Positions 25,345 to 34,130 of a stretch of DNA of 64,000 nucleotides are shown piece by piece. The translations under genes were made by a program, and so were the position numbers. The notes under the pieces are model-generated. The model saw only the letters and a program-made list of their open reading frames with translations. It had not been told where the DNA came from and did no database searches. The stretch comes from Arboricoccus pini. GTDB taxonomy: Bacteria > Pseudomonadota > Alphaproteobacteria > Geminicoccales > Geminicoccaceae. How positions within the stretch are numbered: the first letter of the stretch is position 1; every line of letters begins with the position of its first letter. The stretch covers positions 54,006-118,005 of the forward strand of contig NZ_FYEH01000012.1 of the NCBI RefSeq assembly GCF_900187945.1. Reading direction: 5' to 3'.

Positions 25345-26286
25345 ATGCGTCGGCGTCATCTCCTCCTGGCCGGAAGCTTGAGCTTCCTGGCCCGACCCTC
25401 CTTGGTCCGGGCGGCGACGCCCTTGCGAATCGGCGACCAGCGCGGCGGTATCCACGCGATGCTCGACGCGTCGGGCGTGCTGACCGATTTTCCGATCCCG
25501 CTGCAATGGAGCGAGTTTCCCGCAGCCGCACCGGTGGCGGAAGCACTCAATGCCGGGGCGATCGACATCGGTTACATGGGTGACGCGCCCTTTACCTTCG
25601 GCGCCGCCGCAGGTGTGCCGATGAAGGGCGTCCTGGCGTTACGCGAGAAGCGCGGCGGCCTCGCTGTGGTGGTGCCGGAAGCCTCGCCGGCACGGACCTT
25701 CAAGGACATGGCCGGCAAGCGCATTGCCACCGGCCGGGGGTCAATCGGCCATCTCCTCCTCCTGGCTCTCCTCGAAGAGGCCGGCATGCAGAAGGACGCC
25801 GTCGAGATCGTCTTCATGACGCCAGCCGATGCCCGTTCCGCGTTCTCCAGCAACGCTATCGACGCCTGGTCGACTTGGGAGCCCTATACCTCGCAGCTCG
25901 AACTCGAGATGCAGGCAAGGATCATAGGCGACGGAGAGAAGATCCTGCCCGGGACCAGCTTCATTGCCGCTGCCGACGCCACCATCGCCGATCGCCGCGA
26001 GGATCTCGGACTCTTCCTGGCCAAGGCCGCGAAGGCCCGTGCATGGACGGCCAGTCACATCGACGAATACGCGGTCGTCTGGTCGAAGCTGACCGGCCTG
26101 CCCGCAGCGATCCCGAAGCGCTGGTTCGAGCGCTCCAGCCTTTCCTACACCCCGATCGACGCACAAGTCATAGAGGACGAGCAGCGAACGATCGACCTCT
26201 TCACGCGCAACGGTGTGCTTCTTACCCCGCTAAAAGCGGCCGATATCCTGGATGCGTCATTTACCAGTGCGATCTCCGCTCCTTAA
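25345..26286 (+). CDS. Second sulfonate-type ABC binding protein (SsuA-like)
   Basis: Periplasmic binding protein of the aliphatic sulfonate/SsuA type, 313 residues. A signal peptide starts MRRRHLLLAGSLSFLARP and ends near RAATP. The mature part shows ALNAGAIDIGYMGDAPF, the family's ligand-binding turn, and AIDAWSTWEPYTSQLE. AGGATC lies five bases before the ATG. It is unlike the first binding protein of the operon, so the importer may accept two ligand sets, or this protein may serve a permease encoded elsewhere. Confidence 0.88.
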   Translation: MRRRHLLLAGSLSFLARPSLVRAATPLRIGDQRGGIHAMLDASGVLTDFPIPLQWSEFPAAAPVAEALNAGAIDIGYMGDAPFTFGAAAGVPMKGVLALREKRGGLAVVVPEASPARTFKDMAGKRIATGRGSIGHLLLLALLEEAGMQKDAVEIVFMTPADARSAFSSNAIDAWSTWEPYTSQLELEMQARIIGDGEKILPGTSFIAAADATIADRREDLGLFLAKAAKARAWTASHIDEYAVVWSKLTGLPAAIPKRWFERSSLSYTPIDAQVIEDEQRTIDLFTRNGVLLTPLKAADILDASFTSAISAP

Positions 26287-26631
26287 GGGCACGTATGCCG
26301 GTGGCCAATGCCGCTCCTGCCTCCTTTTGATGCACCACACAACAAGGAGAGCCTCATGCGCTATGGGACGCGGGAGGGATCAGGAACGAAATCGTTCTGC
26401 TGGCACGGCTCATACCCCAGCCGCTCGTTCCTTGTTTGACCCCCCGGTGCGGGCCGCCATCCCGCCTCATTGACTTCGTATCCACGGCCGGACGAACCCT
26501 ACAAAGATGATTGGCATTTACCTTGCCGATCGACTGCCGAGACCATATGTAGGATGCTGGTCGCTGAGGCGCAGCGCCAGGGCCAGACCTATCGCGCGCG
26601 GCCATAAGGCCGGGCCCTGTTGGAGAGCTTG
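26287..26631. other. Gene-free gap with a small palindrome
   Basis: 345 bases between the SsuA-like gene and the flavoprotein gene contain no convincing coding frame. GAACGA-AA-TCGTTC at 26384-26397 is a perfect inverted repeat that could be an operator for the downstream genes. A second promoter for the flavoprotein and SsuD-like genes may lie here. Confidence 0.4.
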
Positions 26632-27768
26632 ATGACCCGTCCCATGGACCCACCCGATCTGGCAGAGGCGCTGGGTGCCGAATTCGCAAAGACGGCAGCT
26701 GACCATGATCGAACAGGCACCTTGCCGCTTGAGAATTTCGCGAAGCTGCGGCAAGCGGGGCTGTTGGCATTGACGGCGCCCACCAGCCTGGGCGGCCAGG
26801 GTGCCGGCCTGGGCGTGGCTCGCGCGGTGATCGGGCATATCGCCCACGGCGACCCCTCGACGGCCCTTGTCCTTGCCATGCAGTATATCAACTTGGCCAT
26901 ACTGCCCAACAGCGCCTGGCCGCGCGCCATCGTCGAGAGGGTGGTGCGCGACGCAGTCCAATCGGGGGCCTTGATCAACGCACTTCGCGTCGAGCCCGAA
27001 CTTGGCACGCCGTCGCGGGGCGGCATGCCGGCCACGACGGCTCGCCGAACCGAGGATGGTTGGGCGCTGAGCGGCCGCAAGATCTACTCGACCGGCAGCT
27101 ATGGTCTTACCTACGGTATCGTCTGGGCCAAGACGGACGAGCCGGAGCCGCGCGTCGGTCCCTTCCTGGTACCCATGCGCTCGCCTGGCCTGAAGATCGT
27201 CGAGACCTGGAATCAACTGGGCATGCGTGCCACGGCCAGTCACGACGTCATCCTAGACGATGTCGTCGTTCCCAAGGACCATGCGGTCGACATCCGGCCA
27301 CCTGCCGAATGGGCCTCGCGCGAGCCGCAGCAGATTGTCTGGATGTCCGTGCTCATCGGCGCCCTCTATGACGGTGTGGCGCGTGCGGGCCGCGACTGGC
27401 TCGTGAAATTTCTCCGCGAACGGGTACCAGCCAATCTCGGCAAGCCGCTGGGCAGCCTGCCGCGCATACAGGAAGCAGTGGGCGCGATCGAGCGGCTGCT
27501 CCTGACCAATGCCCATCTCCTGGCCAGCGCTGCTGCGGCAGGCGATGGACAAATCCTGACACCCAACGACGCGCTGCTCATCAAGACGACCGTCACCGAG
27601 AACGCCATCGACGTCGTGCAGTCGGCCCTGAAGCTGACCGGCAATCACGGCCTGGCCCAGGCCAATCCACTCGAGCGCCATCTGCGCAACGTCCTATGCG
27701 GCCGCATTCATTCGCCCCAGGCCGACATGGCGGACCTGGCTGCGGGCCGTCAGGCGCTTGAGGCCTAA
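26632..27768 (+). CDS. Acyl-CoA dehydrogenase-like flavoprotein (DszC/SfnC-type)
   Basis: Flavoprotein of the acyl-CoA dehydrogenase fold, 378 residues. Next to an SsuD-like gene it most likely belongs to the DszC/SfnC branch, flavin monooxygenases that use the acyl-CoA dehydrogenase scaffold in sulfur acquisition. The N-terminal helical domain is followed by a beta domain with the SGRKIYSTGS stretch and NQLGMRATASHDVILDDVVVP, which is characteristic of that branch. The ATG at 26632 has GGAGAG upstream; a TTG at 26620 in the same frame is less likely. The SsuD-like gene starts 20 bases after its stop. A true acyl-CoA dehydrogenase role cannot be excluded. Confidence 0.83.
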   Translation: MTRPMDPPDLAEALGAEFAKTAADHDRTGTLPLENFAKLRQAGLLALTAPTSLGGQGAGLGVARAVIGHIAHGDPSTALVLAMQYINLAILPNSAWPRAIVERVVRDAVQSGALINALRVEPELGTPSRGGMPATTARRTEDGWALSGRKIYSTGSYGLTYGIVWAKTDEPEPRVGPFLVPMRSPGLKIVETWNQLGMRATASHDVILDDVVVPKDHAVDIRPPAEWASREPQQIVWMSVLIGALYDGVARAGRDWLVKFLRERVPANLGKPLGSLPRIQEAVGAIERLLLTNAHLLASAAAAGDGQILTPNDALLIKTTVTENAIDVVQSALKLTGNHGLAQANPLERHLRNVLCGRIHSPQADMADLAAGRQALEA

Positions 27769-27788
27769 ACGACGAAGGAAGAACGAAG

Positions 27789-28892
27789 ATGTCTGTCGAA
27801 TTCATTGGCTTCGTCGGCAATCATGCCGGTTCGGAATCGATCAAGGCCACCGGCCCCGTCGTGGATCTCGACTACATCCACACGCTGGCCAAGGCGCAAG
27901 AGCATGGTGGCTTCGACCGGGTTCTCCTGGCCTTTCACTCAACGTCGCCGGAATCCCTGTTGGTCGGCCAGTATGTTGCCAGCGTCACCGAGCGCCTGGG
28001 ACTTATGATCGCTCACCGGCCCGGCTTCGTGGCGCCGACAGTAGCTGCCCGCCAATTGGCTACGCTTGATCACATCTCCCGTGGCCGGGCGGCCGTCCAC
28101 ATTATTACGGGCGGCAACGACCAGGAACTGGCTCAGGATGGCGACCACCTCTCGAAGGACGAACGCTACGCTCGTACGGACGAGTATTTGCAGATCCTGC
28201 GCCAGGAATGGACGGCGACCAAGCCTTTCGACCATACAGGTCCGCATTATCGGGTCCAGGGCGCCTTTTCCGCCATCAAGCCTTATCGGCCAGAGGGCAT
28301 ACCCGTCTATTTCGGCGGTGCATCCGACAAGGCGATCGAGGTGGCCGGCAAGCATGCGGACATCTATGCGCTTTGGGGCGAGACGCTGGCACAAGTGAGT
28401 GATCTTCTTGGGCGCGTGCGGCAGTCGGCGGCACGACATGGCCGCAAGCCGCGCTTTAGCCTTTCCTTGCGGCCTGTCCTGGCTGAAACGGAAGATGCCG
28501 CCTGGGCTAAGGCGGATCGGATCCTGGCAAAGGCCAAGGCGCTGATCGGTGAGACGCCGGATGCGAATGGCTATGCGCCCCGTGGGCGCCAGCCGGAGAA
28601 CGCAGGTTCACTGCGGCTGCTGGAAGCCGCCGCCAAGGGCGACCGCCATGACAAGCGACTCTGGACGGCGATCGCCAAGCTGACAGGCGCCAAGGGCAAC
28701 TCGACGGGCTTGGTCGGCACGCCCGACCAGGTGGCGGATGCCATGATGGATTATTACGATCTGGGTGTGTCGACGTTCCTCATTCGCGGCTTCGATCCGC
28801 TAGTCGACGCGGTCGAGTATGGCCGCGACCTCCTTCCACGCGTCCGGGCGCTGGTGGCCGAACGCGAACGGACAAAGGCCTCGGCTGCCTGA
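27789..28892 (+). CDS. SsuD-like alkanesulfonate monooxygenase
   Basis: FMNH2-dependent monooxygenase of the SsuD type, 367 residues. SsuD releases sulfite and an aldehyde from alkanesulfonates. The N-terminus (EFIGFVGNHAGSES), FDRVLLAFHSTSPES and the DHISRGRAAVHIITGGND stretch match the family, and a VYFGGASDKAIEVAG segment follows. It needs reduced flavin from a reductase, for which no gene is visible in the window. It ends four bases from the convergent CopD gene. With the transporter genes upstream it completes an uptake-and-desulfonation set. Confidence 0.88.
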   Translation: MSVEFIGFVGNHAGSESIKATGPVVDLDYIHTLAKAQEHGGFDRVLLAFHSTSPESLLVGQYVASVTERLGLMIAHRPGFVAPTVAARQLATLDHISRGRAAVHIITGGNDQELAQDGDHLSKDERYARTDEYLQILRQEWTATKPFDHTGPHYRVQGAFSAIKPYRPEGIPVYFGGASDKAIEVAGKHADIYALWGETLAQVSDLLGRVRQSAARHGRKPRFSLSLRPVLAETEDAAWAKADRILAKAKALIGETPDANGYAPRGRQPENAGSLRLLEAAAKGDRHDKRLWTAIAKLTGAKGNSTGLVGTPDQVADAMMDYYDLGVSTFLIRGFDPLVDAVEYGRDLLPRVRALVAERERTKASAA

Positions 28893-28896
28893 TCCC

Positions 28897-29730
28897 TCAG
28901 GGCGGGCCGGGCTCGGTGCCGCCCAGCAGGGAGCCCAAGAGGATGGCGGCCACGCCCACGAGAGCTGCCCTCAGGAGGCTTTGCGACATCGCACCGCCCG
29001 CGCGTATTGGCAGGCGGTGCAAGAGCGGCGCCAAGCGGTAGCGGTTGTACGCGCCAACGGCCAGCAGGATGACGAAGAGCGCCAGCTTGGCGCCGCTTAA
29101 AGCCAGATAACCGGGCGCGATGGCACCGAAAGCGTCGCCGGCGATGGCCAGGAACTGCAAGCCTCCCGTCAGCACGAGAAGAATGGCGGCGTTAAGCGCT
29201 ATCTCGCCATAAGACCGGCTTAGTCGCCGCGCCTCCGGTGCTGCGAGGCGGTGTCGCGCCAGCGCCAGACCGCCACCGATCCACAACGCCGCCGTCACGA
29301 TGTGCAGCATAGCGGTAAAGCGTACGAGCACGGCCTGCCAGCCGGCGATCCCCGATGCGTGCCCGTCCATTCCCAGGAGGGCCAGCCAAGGTAATGCCAG
29401 AAGGCCTGCCAGTCGCCCCCTGCCCGCCACCATCCCAAGACCCAGGGCTAAGGCGAGGTCCAGGCGCAGAAACCAGCGCTGGCCGATATCGGTGCCCGCC
29501 AAGGCTTCGAGGTCGCCCCAGTTGAGCGACCAGGGCGCGGCACCCGTGGCATCGGCCGCAAAGGCACCGAGCCAAAGTAGATCTGAGAAAACGGCCAAGA
29601 CCAGGAGCGCACGCTGGTTTTTGCCGCCCGCCTCGCCATCGCTCTGCCAGAGCCATCCGGCCAGCAACAAGGCTGCCGTGAGGCGAAGGGCATCCAGCGT
29701 CGTCGAGATTGCAAACAAAGAAAGCTCCAA
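28897..29730 (-). CDS. CopD-family copper/membrane protein
   Basis: Integral membrane protein of the CopD family, 277 residues with about eight hydrophobic segments. The conserved histidine region appears as MDGHASGI and MLHIVTAALWIGGGLALARHR. CopD acts with periplasmic CopC in copper handling, but no CopC gene is next to it. The frame begins at a TTG; the only in-frame upstream codons lead to a stop, so TTG is likely the real start. It converges on the SsuD-like gene. Confidence 0.82.
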   Translation of the reverse strand: MELSLFAISTTLDALRLTAALLLAGWLWQSDGEAGGKNQRALLVLAVFSDLLWLGAFAADATGAAPWSLNWGDLEALAGTDIGQRWFLRLDLALALGLGMVAGRGRLAGLLALPWLALLGMDGHASGIAGWQAVLVRFTAMLHIVTAALWIGGGLALARHRLAAPEARRLSRSYGEIALNAAILLVLTGGLQFLAIAGDAFGAIAPGYLALSGAKLALFVILLAVGAYNRYRLAPLLHRLPIRAGGAMSQSLLRAALVGVAAILLGSLLGGTEPGPP

Positions 29731-30083
29731 CGATATGGCCGAGCGCTAAAGGGTTGTCCCAATCCCGACAGGAGGCTCATCCGACCAAATCGGTGTGCGA
29801 GCAATACTTGCAGTAGGGCCAAAACGGGGCGGCCATATGGTCGTGATGCTGATCCAAACTTCCCCCAGCGGCATCCGCAAAAGCCGCATGAAGCCGCCGA
29901 ACCGCTCAAGATTTTCATAAACTTCTATCTGTTGGCAATACCGCTCCATACGGGTGTCGAAACAACGTTAGTTCATGCCATCGGTCCATCACGATCAATT
30001 GCGCGCCTAATCAGAACCCTTTTCTTTCGATGTACACTGTACTATCTTCGTGCCTTATCTGTCGAAAGATCTTGGAATATTTG
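29731..30083. other. Intergenic region with the mucR paralogue 2 promoter
   Basis: 353 bases between divergent genes. No gene is convincing; a 67-codon minus-strand frame lacks a ribosome-binding site. The part just before the MucR gene is AT-rich and contains TGTACA, fitting a promoter region. Confidence 0.45.
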
Positions 30084-30566
30084 ATGTCGCAGCCTATTGA
30101 AGAACGCGAGCTGATTGCATTAACGAGCGAAATCGTGGCGGCGTATGTCAGTAACAATCAGGTTGCGACATCCGACCTTCCCATCCTGATTAGCAGCGTA
30201 TTTAAGTCGATGGCGAATGTCGGTCAGTCGACTGAGGCGCCGGCGCCCGAGAAATTGAATCCAGCCGTACCTGTCAAGAAATCGGTACATCCGGACTACA
30301 TCGTCTGCCTCGAAGACGGTAAAAAGTTGAAGATGCTGAAGCGGCATCTGCGTACACGCTACAATATGACGCCTGCTGATTATCGTCGCAAATGGGGACT
30401 GCCTGAGGATTATCCGATGGTGGCACCCAATTATACCGAGCAACGCTCGGGCTTGGCGAAGAAGATCGGCCTCGGGCAAAAGCGGCCTGTCGAGCCAGCA
30501 GCCGAAATCGTCGCTAATACAGTGCGTCCAGGCCGGCGCGTGGCGGGCCGTAAAAAAGTCGGCTGA
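30084..30566 (+). CDS. MucR/Ros-family transcriptional regulator (paralogue 2)
   Basis: Second MucR-type regulator, 160 residues, close to the one at 16.5 kb: both share the CLEDGKKLKMLKRHL core, the YPMVAP and EQRS segments, and a basic tail. The metal-site positions are Cys75, Asp78, His88 and Arg92, the last replacing the second histidine. The ATG at 30084 gives an N-terminus like other MucR proteins; a longer frame from 30030 is less likely. It could compete or heterodimerise with paralogue 1 at exopolysaccharide promoters, which is inference. Confidence 0.9.
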   Translation: MSQPIEERELIALTSEIVAAYVSNNQVATSDLPILISSVFKSMANVGQSTEAPAPEKLNPAVPVKKSVHPDYIVCLEDGKKLKMLKRHLRTRYNMTPADYRRKWGLPEDYPMVAPNYTEQRSGLAKKIGLGQKRPVEPAAEIVANTVRPGRRVAGRKKVG

Positions 30567-30805
30567 GATTGCTTTAGGCCGGCCGGGCCATCAGACCCAG
30601 GTCGTACATCGTCGTAGCGTCGATCGAAGTCCCTCAGGAATTCCTCGGCGCTCATCTTTGACCTGTGGTCACTATCTGACCCGCTGTTTGGTCAGTCCAT
30701 TGCGGCAAGGCCTGAGCGATATCACACGCGAGAGGCATTTTAGGCGCTCGCCATGACACTTGCCGCGCCCTAGATTAGGTGATGTTCGGCAGGGAGAAGG
30801 AATGC

Positions 30806-31699
30806 ATGCGCTGGCAGATGGGTCGACGTAGCGACAACGTCGAAGATCGACGTGGCCAAGAGGCTGATCTTGGCGGCGGACCGGGTCTACGCATTCCTTT
30901 GGGCAAGGGCCTAGGCGGCGGCATCGGCACAATCGTCATTGTGCTGTTCCTCCTTTACATGGGAGTCGATCCCTCCGTTCTTTTCCAAGATGGCTCGGCA
31001 CCTGCGCCGACGACGCAGCACAGTACGGCTGTAAGTGGCAACGGTGACAGCCGCGGCGACACGGCCAAGGATTTCGCCTCGGTCGTCCTCGCCGATACTG
31101 AGGACACATGGGGCCAGATCTTTAAGGAACGGGGGGAACGCTACCAACCGCCGACCCTCGTCATTTACGACAATAGCGTCAACTCGGGCTGCGGTGCCGC
31201 GAGTTCGGGTGCCGGCCCGTTTTACTGTCCGACCGACCAGAAACTTTATCTGGATCTTTCTTTCTTCGACGAGTTGTCGCAGCGTTTCGGCGCGTCTGGT
31301 GATTTTGCCGACGCCTACGTAATCGCCCACGAGGTCGGCCACCATGTGCAAAACCTCCTGGGCATAAGCGACAAGGTTCAAGCCTATCGCGAGGAGCACT
31401 CGACTTCCGAAGCCAACCATGCCTCGGTCATGCTTGAGCTACAGGCAGATTGCCTGGCAGGAGTCTGGGCCGCTCATGCGGACCGGTCGCGGCATATTCT
31501 CGAGTCGGGCGATCTTCAGGAAGCTCTAAGTGCTGCCAGCGCGGTGGGCGATGATCGCCTGCAACGCCGCAGCGGCGGTGGCATTCATCCCGACAGCTTC
31601 ACACACGGCACCTCCGAACAGCGCACGCGCTGGTTCCAGACGGGATTTCAGAAGGGCACGCTCGAGAGCTGCAACACATTTAGCGCCTCGAACCTATGA
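30806..31699 (+). CDS. YpfJ-type neutral zinc metallopeptidase
   Basis: Membrane-anchored putative metallopeptidase of the YpfJ/neutral zinc metallopeptidase family, 297 residues. The family N-terminus MRWQMGRRSDNVEDRRG is followed by a glycine-rich stretch, a transmembrane segment at about residues 41-54, and a periplasmic domain with HEVGHH near residue 175 and a downstream QADCLAG. The start at 30806 has AGAAGGA directly upstream and matches the family N-terminus better than the longer frame from 30779. Function is not known in detail. It is a stand-alone gene. Confidence 0.92.
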   Translation: MRWQMGRRSDNVEDRRGQEADLGGGPGLRIPLGKGLGGGIGTIVIVLFLLYMGVDPSVLFQDGSAPAPTTQHSTAVSGNGDSRGDTAKDFASVVLADTEDTWGQIFKERGERYQPPTLVIYDNSVNSGCGAASSGAGPFYCPTDQKLYLDLSFFDELSQRFGASGDFADAYVIAHEVGHHVQNLLGISDKVQAYREEHSTSEANHASVMLELQADCLAGVWAAHADRSRHILESGDLQEALSAASAVGDDRLQRRSGGGIHPDSFTHGTSEQRTRWFQTGFQKGTLESCNTFSASNL

Positions 31700-32143
31700 A
31701 CAGTCGCCGTCCCAGGACATGAAATTGCCGATCGTTTTACGACCGGAAGGTCTCCTCGCCCAGTATTACTCGTCTGTTCAAGGAGGCGATGACAGTCCAA
31801 TAACGCGCTGTCGTCCCGACATCGCCTGCCTAGCGTAGTACCGTGCAGGGAAACCGCATCTTGAGTAGATGGCAAGCAATTTCATCAGCGACATCCCGCG
31901 TCGGGAGCCGAAGCCACCATTGAGCCTTCAGTGGCGTTTGCGGCGGAACATGAGGCGCACGACCAATCAGCGCGCAATAGGCGAGAATGTCCCAGAGTTT
32001 TATCGAGCAGAAGGATCTTTGCGTGCCTACCCTGTCAATCACGCAAGCCTGATGCCAGGAAACGAGGAGGGCCATCGAGCGTTTCGTGCCATATGACGCC
32101 GGGGAGCCGGATGCCGGCACGACAACAAGCGGGAGTTCGAGAC
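31700..32143. other. Gene-free gap before gnd
   Basis: 444 bases with overlapping short frames on both strands but none with a ribosome-binding site and recognisable product. The long frame running into gnd from 31931 reads as unrelated sequence and is not taken as coding. The promoter of gnd must lie here. Confidence 0.4.
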
Positions 32144-33154
32144 GTGCAGCTCGCGATGATAGGTCTCGGCCGTATGGGCGGCAACATTGTCTTACGCCTG
32201 CAGCGGCATGGTCATAGTTGCGTGGTCTACGACCATAGTGAAGCGGCGATGGAGCGCTTGGCCAAGGAAGGCGCCATCCCCGTCAAGACGCTCGATGACT
32301 TGGCGCCAGCCCTTGAGGCGAGTCCGAAAATCGTCTGGGTAATGCTTCCCGCCGGCAAGATTACCGAAGAAACAATTCAATCTCTGGCAGGCAAGCTCAA
32401 CGCCGGGGATATCGTCATCGACGGCGGAAACTCGTTCTACAAGGACGATATCCGTCGATCCAAATTCCTGGCCGAAAGCGGCATCCATTATGTCGATGTT
32501 GGTACCTCCGGTGGAGTCTGGGGCCTCGAGCGCGGCTATTGCCTGATGATCGGTGGTTCTAAAGAAGTCGTCGACCATCTGGACCCGATCTTCAAGACGC
32601 TGGCACCTGGGCGCGGCGAGATCCCGGCCACGCCTGGATGGGAAGCCAAAGGCGACCGGCGCGCCGAGGAAGGCTATATCCACGCTGGACCAGTGGGCGC
32701 TGGCCATTTCGTCAAGATGATCCATAACGGCATCGAATATGGCCTGATGCAGGCCTATGCCGAAGGCTTCGACATCCTCCGCAACAAGAGTTCTGACGGC
32801 CTGCCGCAGGACGAACGCTACGATCTCGATCTGGCACAGATTGCCGAGGTATGGCGGCGCGGCAGCGTCGTCTCGTCCTGGCTCCTCGACCTAAGCGCCG
32901 CCGCTCTCGTTAAGAGCGGCGAGCTCAGCCAGTTCTCCGGCCGTGTCGACGATTCCGGCGAAGGACGCTGGACGATCGCTGCCGCCATCGAGGAAGCGGT
33001 CTCGGCCGAGGTACTGACGGCCGCCCTCTTCGCCCGCTTCCGTTCCCGCGTGGACCACACGTTTGGCGAAAAGCTCCTCTCCGCCATGCGTTTTGGCTTT
33101 GGCGGTCATGTCGAGGGCGCCATCGTCCCAGAGAGCGGTATCGTCCGCAGCTAG
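32144..33154 (+). CDS. gnd: 6-phosphogluconate dehydrogenase, decarboxylating
   Basis: Converts 6-phosphogluconate to ribulose-5-phosphate and CO2 with NAD(P)+ in the cytoplasm. This is the shorter bacterial type (336 residues). Seen: [10 protein letters not shown] dinucleotide motif at the N-terminus, [14 protein letters not shown], and the active-site stretch [19 protein letters not shown], about residues 187-205. The start is GTG with GGGAG eight bases upstream; the frame continues upstream without family similarity. rpiA lies 1.4 kb further on the same strand, so two pentose-phosphate enzymes are on this replicon. A strong hairpin follows. Confidence 0.92.
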   Translation: MQLAMIGLGRMGGNIVLRLQRHGHSCVVYDHSEAAMERLAKEGAIPVKTLDDLAPALEASPKIVWVMLPAGKITEETIQSLAGKLNAGDIVIDGGNSFYKDDIRRSKFLAESGIHYVDVGTSGGVWGLERGYCLMIGGSKEVVDHLDPIFKTLAPGRGEIPATPGWEAKGDRRAEEGYIHAGPVGAGHFVKMIHNGIEYGLMQAYAEGFDILRNKSSDGLPQDERYDLDLAQIAEVWRRGSVVSSWLLDLSAAALVKSGELSQFSGRVDDSGEGRWTIAAAIEEAVSAEVLTAALFARFRSRVDHTFGEKLLSAMRFGFGGHVEGAIVPESGIVRS

Positions 33155-33228
33155 CCGCCACAGTCAGATCGCAGCTCTCACTGCCGAGGCCGGCGACATC
33201 AGTAGGTCGCGGCCCGGATCGCGTGATG

Positions 33229-33274
33229 AAGCGGCCAAGGGCGGTGCGTTTGTCCGCGCCGCCCTTGGCCGCTT
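33229..33274. terminator. Long perfect hairpin, probable bidirectional terminator
   Basis: AAGCGGCCAAGGGCGG at 33229-33244 and CCGCCCTTGGCCGCTT at 33259-33274 form a perfect 16-base-pair stem with a 14-base loop. It lies between gnd and the convergent decayed gene. The T-run on the plus strand is short. Confidence 0.75.
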
Positions 33275-33279
33275 TCCAT

Positions 33280-33638
33280 TCAAAACACTTGGTCGCCGGT
33301 GGTGGCGACCTGATGGTCCTGCTTGCCTGCACTGCTGCCGACACTGACGGCGCCAACGACGATATGGCCGGACATGAGCGGAATGCCCGCCTGCGAAGTC
33401 ATGACCAAGCCACCCTTCGAGCTGTGAATGCCGTAGAACTGCTTCTTTGGCTGCCTTTCTTTGGGGAGCACCTTGGTCGGCAGGCTGAGGATGCGCGCGG
33501 TAAAGGCTTGTTGATCGAAATACCGATGCTGACGAGATTGGCGCCCTCCCCACCACCTCGATGTTCATCAACTGTCCGATCCTGAGCGCCTCCTCCCCGG
33601 CGGCAATGACGCGCCGCCCCTTTAGCCAGGTTCATCAT
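33280..33638 (-). pseudogene. GlcG/HbpS-family protein, frameshifted
   Basis: Reading the minus strand across frames gives a GlcG/HbpS (haem-binding, DUF336-like) protein in pieces: MNLAKGAA, then VIAAGEEALRIGQLMNIEVV in a second frame, GEGANLVSIGISI in the first again, and from QAFTARILSL through FYGIHSSKGGLVMTSQAGIPL and GHIVVGAVSV to the end in a third. At least three frame changes are needed, so the gene is inactive unless sequencing errors are involved. The last part lies just before the long hairpin. Confidence 0.7.
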
Positions 33639-33707
33639 GATACTTGCCCTTGCTCATCCGTTACGAAGGGGATGAGCATCGCGGGCGAGGCCGCGGCGGA
33701 AGCGCCT

Positions 33708-34130
33708 TCAGGCCAGGGTGGGAAGAACGGTGAGCCCGGCGCGGTGGCCAGCCGCCGCTAGTTCCTTGTCCTTGGTGGCAAGCGGCAGGCCCAGGCGGCT
33801 CGCCAACTCCAGATAAGCCGCATCGTAGACCGTTAGGCTCTCGCTTTGGGCTAGCGTAATTGTCCGCGTCCAGGCACGGGCCGAAGTCTCGCGATCCTCG
33901 TCGAGCGGCAGGGCCGCCAGCTGATCCAGCATGGCCAGCGCCGTTCCTGCCGGAATCCGCTGACGGCGTGAAGCCATGAGGAGCACGTTGGCGACCTCGA
34001 GTCGCCAGAGCGACGGCACGATAGCACCATGATCGCGGACCCGATCCAAGATCTCGTCAGTCGCCGGTGCCGCCTCGTCGGCGAAGCACCAGGCAACCGC
34101 TATCGAGCAGTCTAGCACCAGAGAGCTCAC
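33708..34130 (-). CDS. vapC: VapC-type PIN-domain toxin
   Basis: PIN-domain ribonuclease, the toxin of a type II toxin-antitoxin pair, 140 residues. The acidic active-site residues are visible in LVLDCS near the start, RLEVAN, VYDAAYLELA, and ATKDKEL near the end. The GTG start overlaps the antitoxin stop (GTGA), so the two are translated together. A longer upstream frame runs through the antitoxin gene in another phase and is rejected. Its target RNA is unknown. Confidence 0.88.
   Translation of the reverse strand: MSSLVLDCSIAVAWCFADEAAPATDEILDRVRDHGAIVPSLWRLEVANVLLMASRRQRIPAGTALAMLDQLAALPLDEDRETSARAWTRTITLAQSESLTVYDAAYLELASRLGLPLATKDKELAAAGHRAGLTVLPTLA

Noticed and set aside
29746..29949. 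67-codon minus-strand frame before mucR paralogue 2
   Set aside because: No ribosome-binding site and no similarity to a known small protein.
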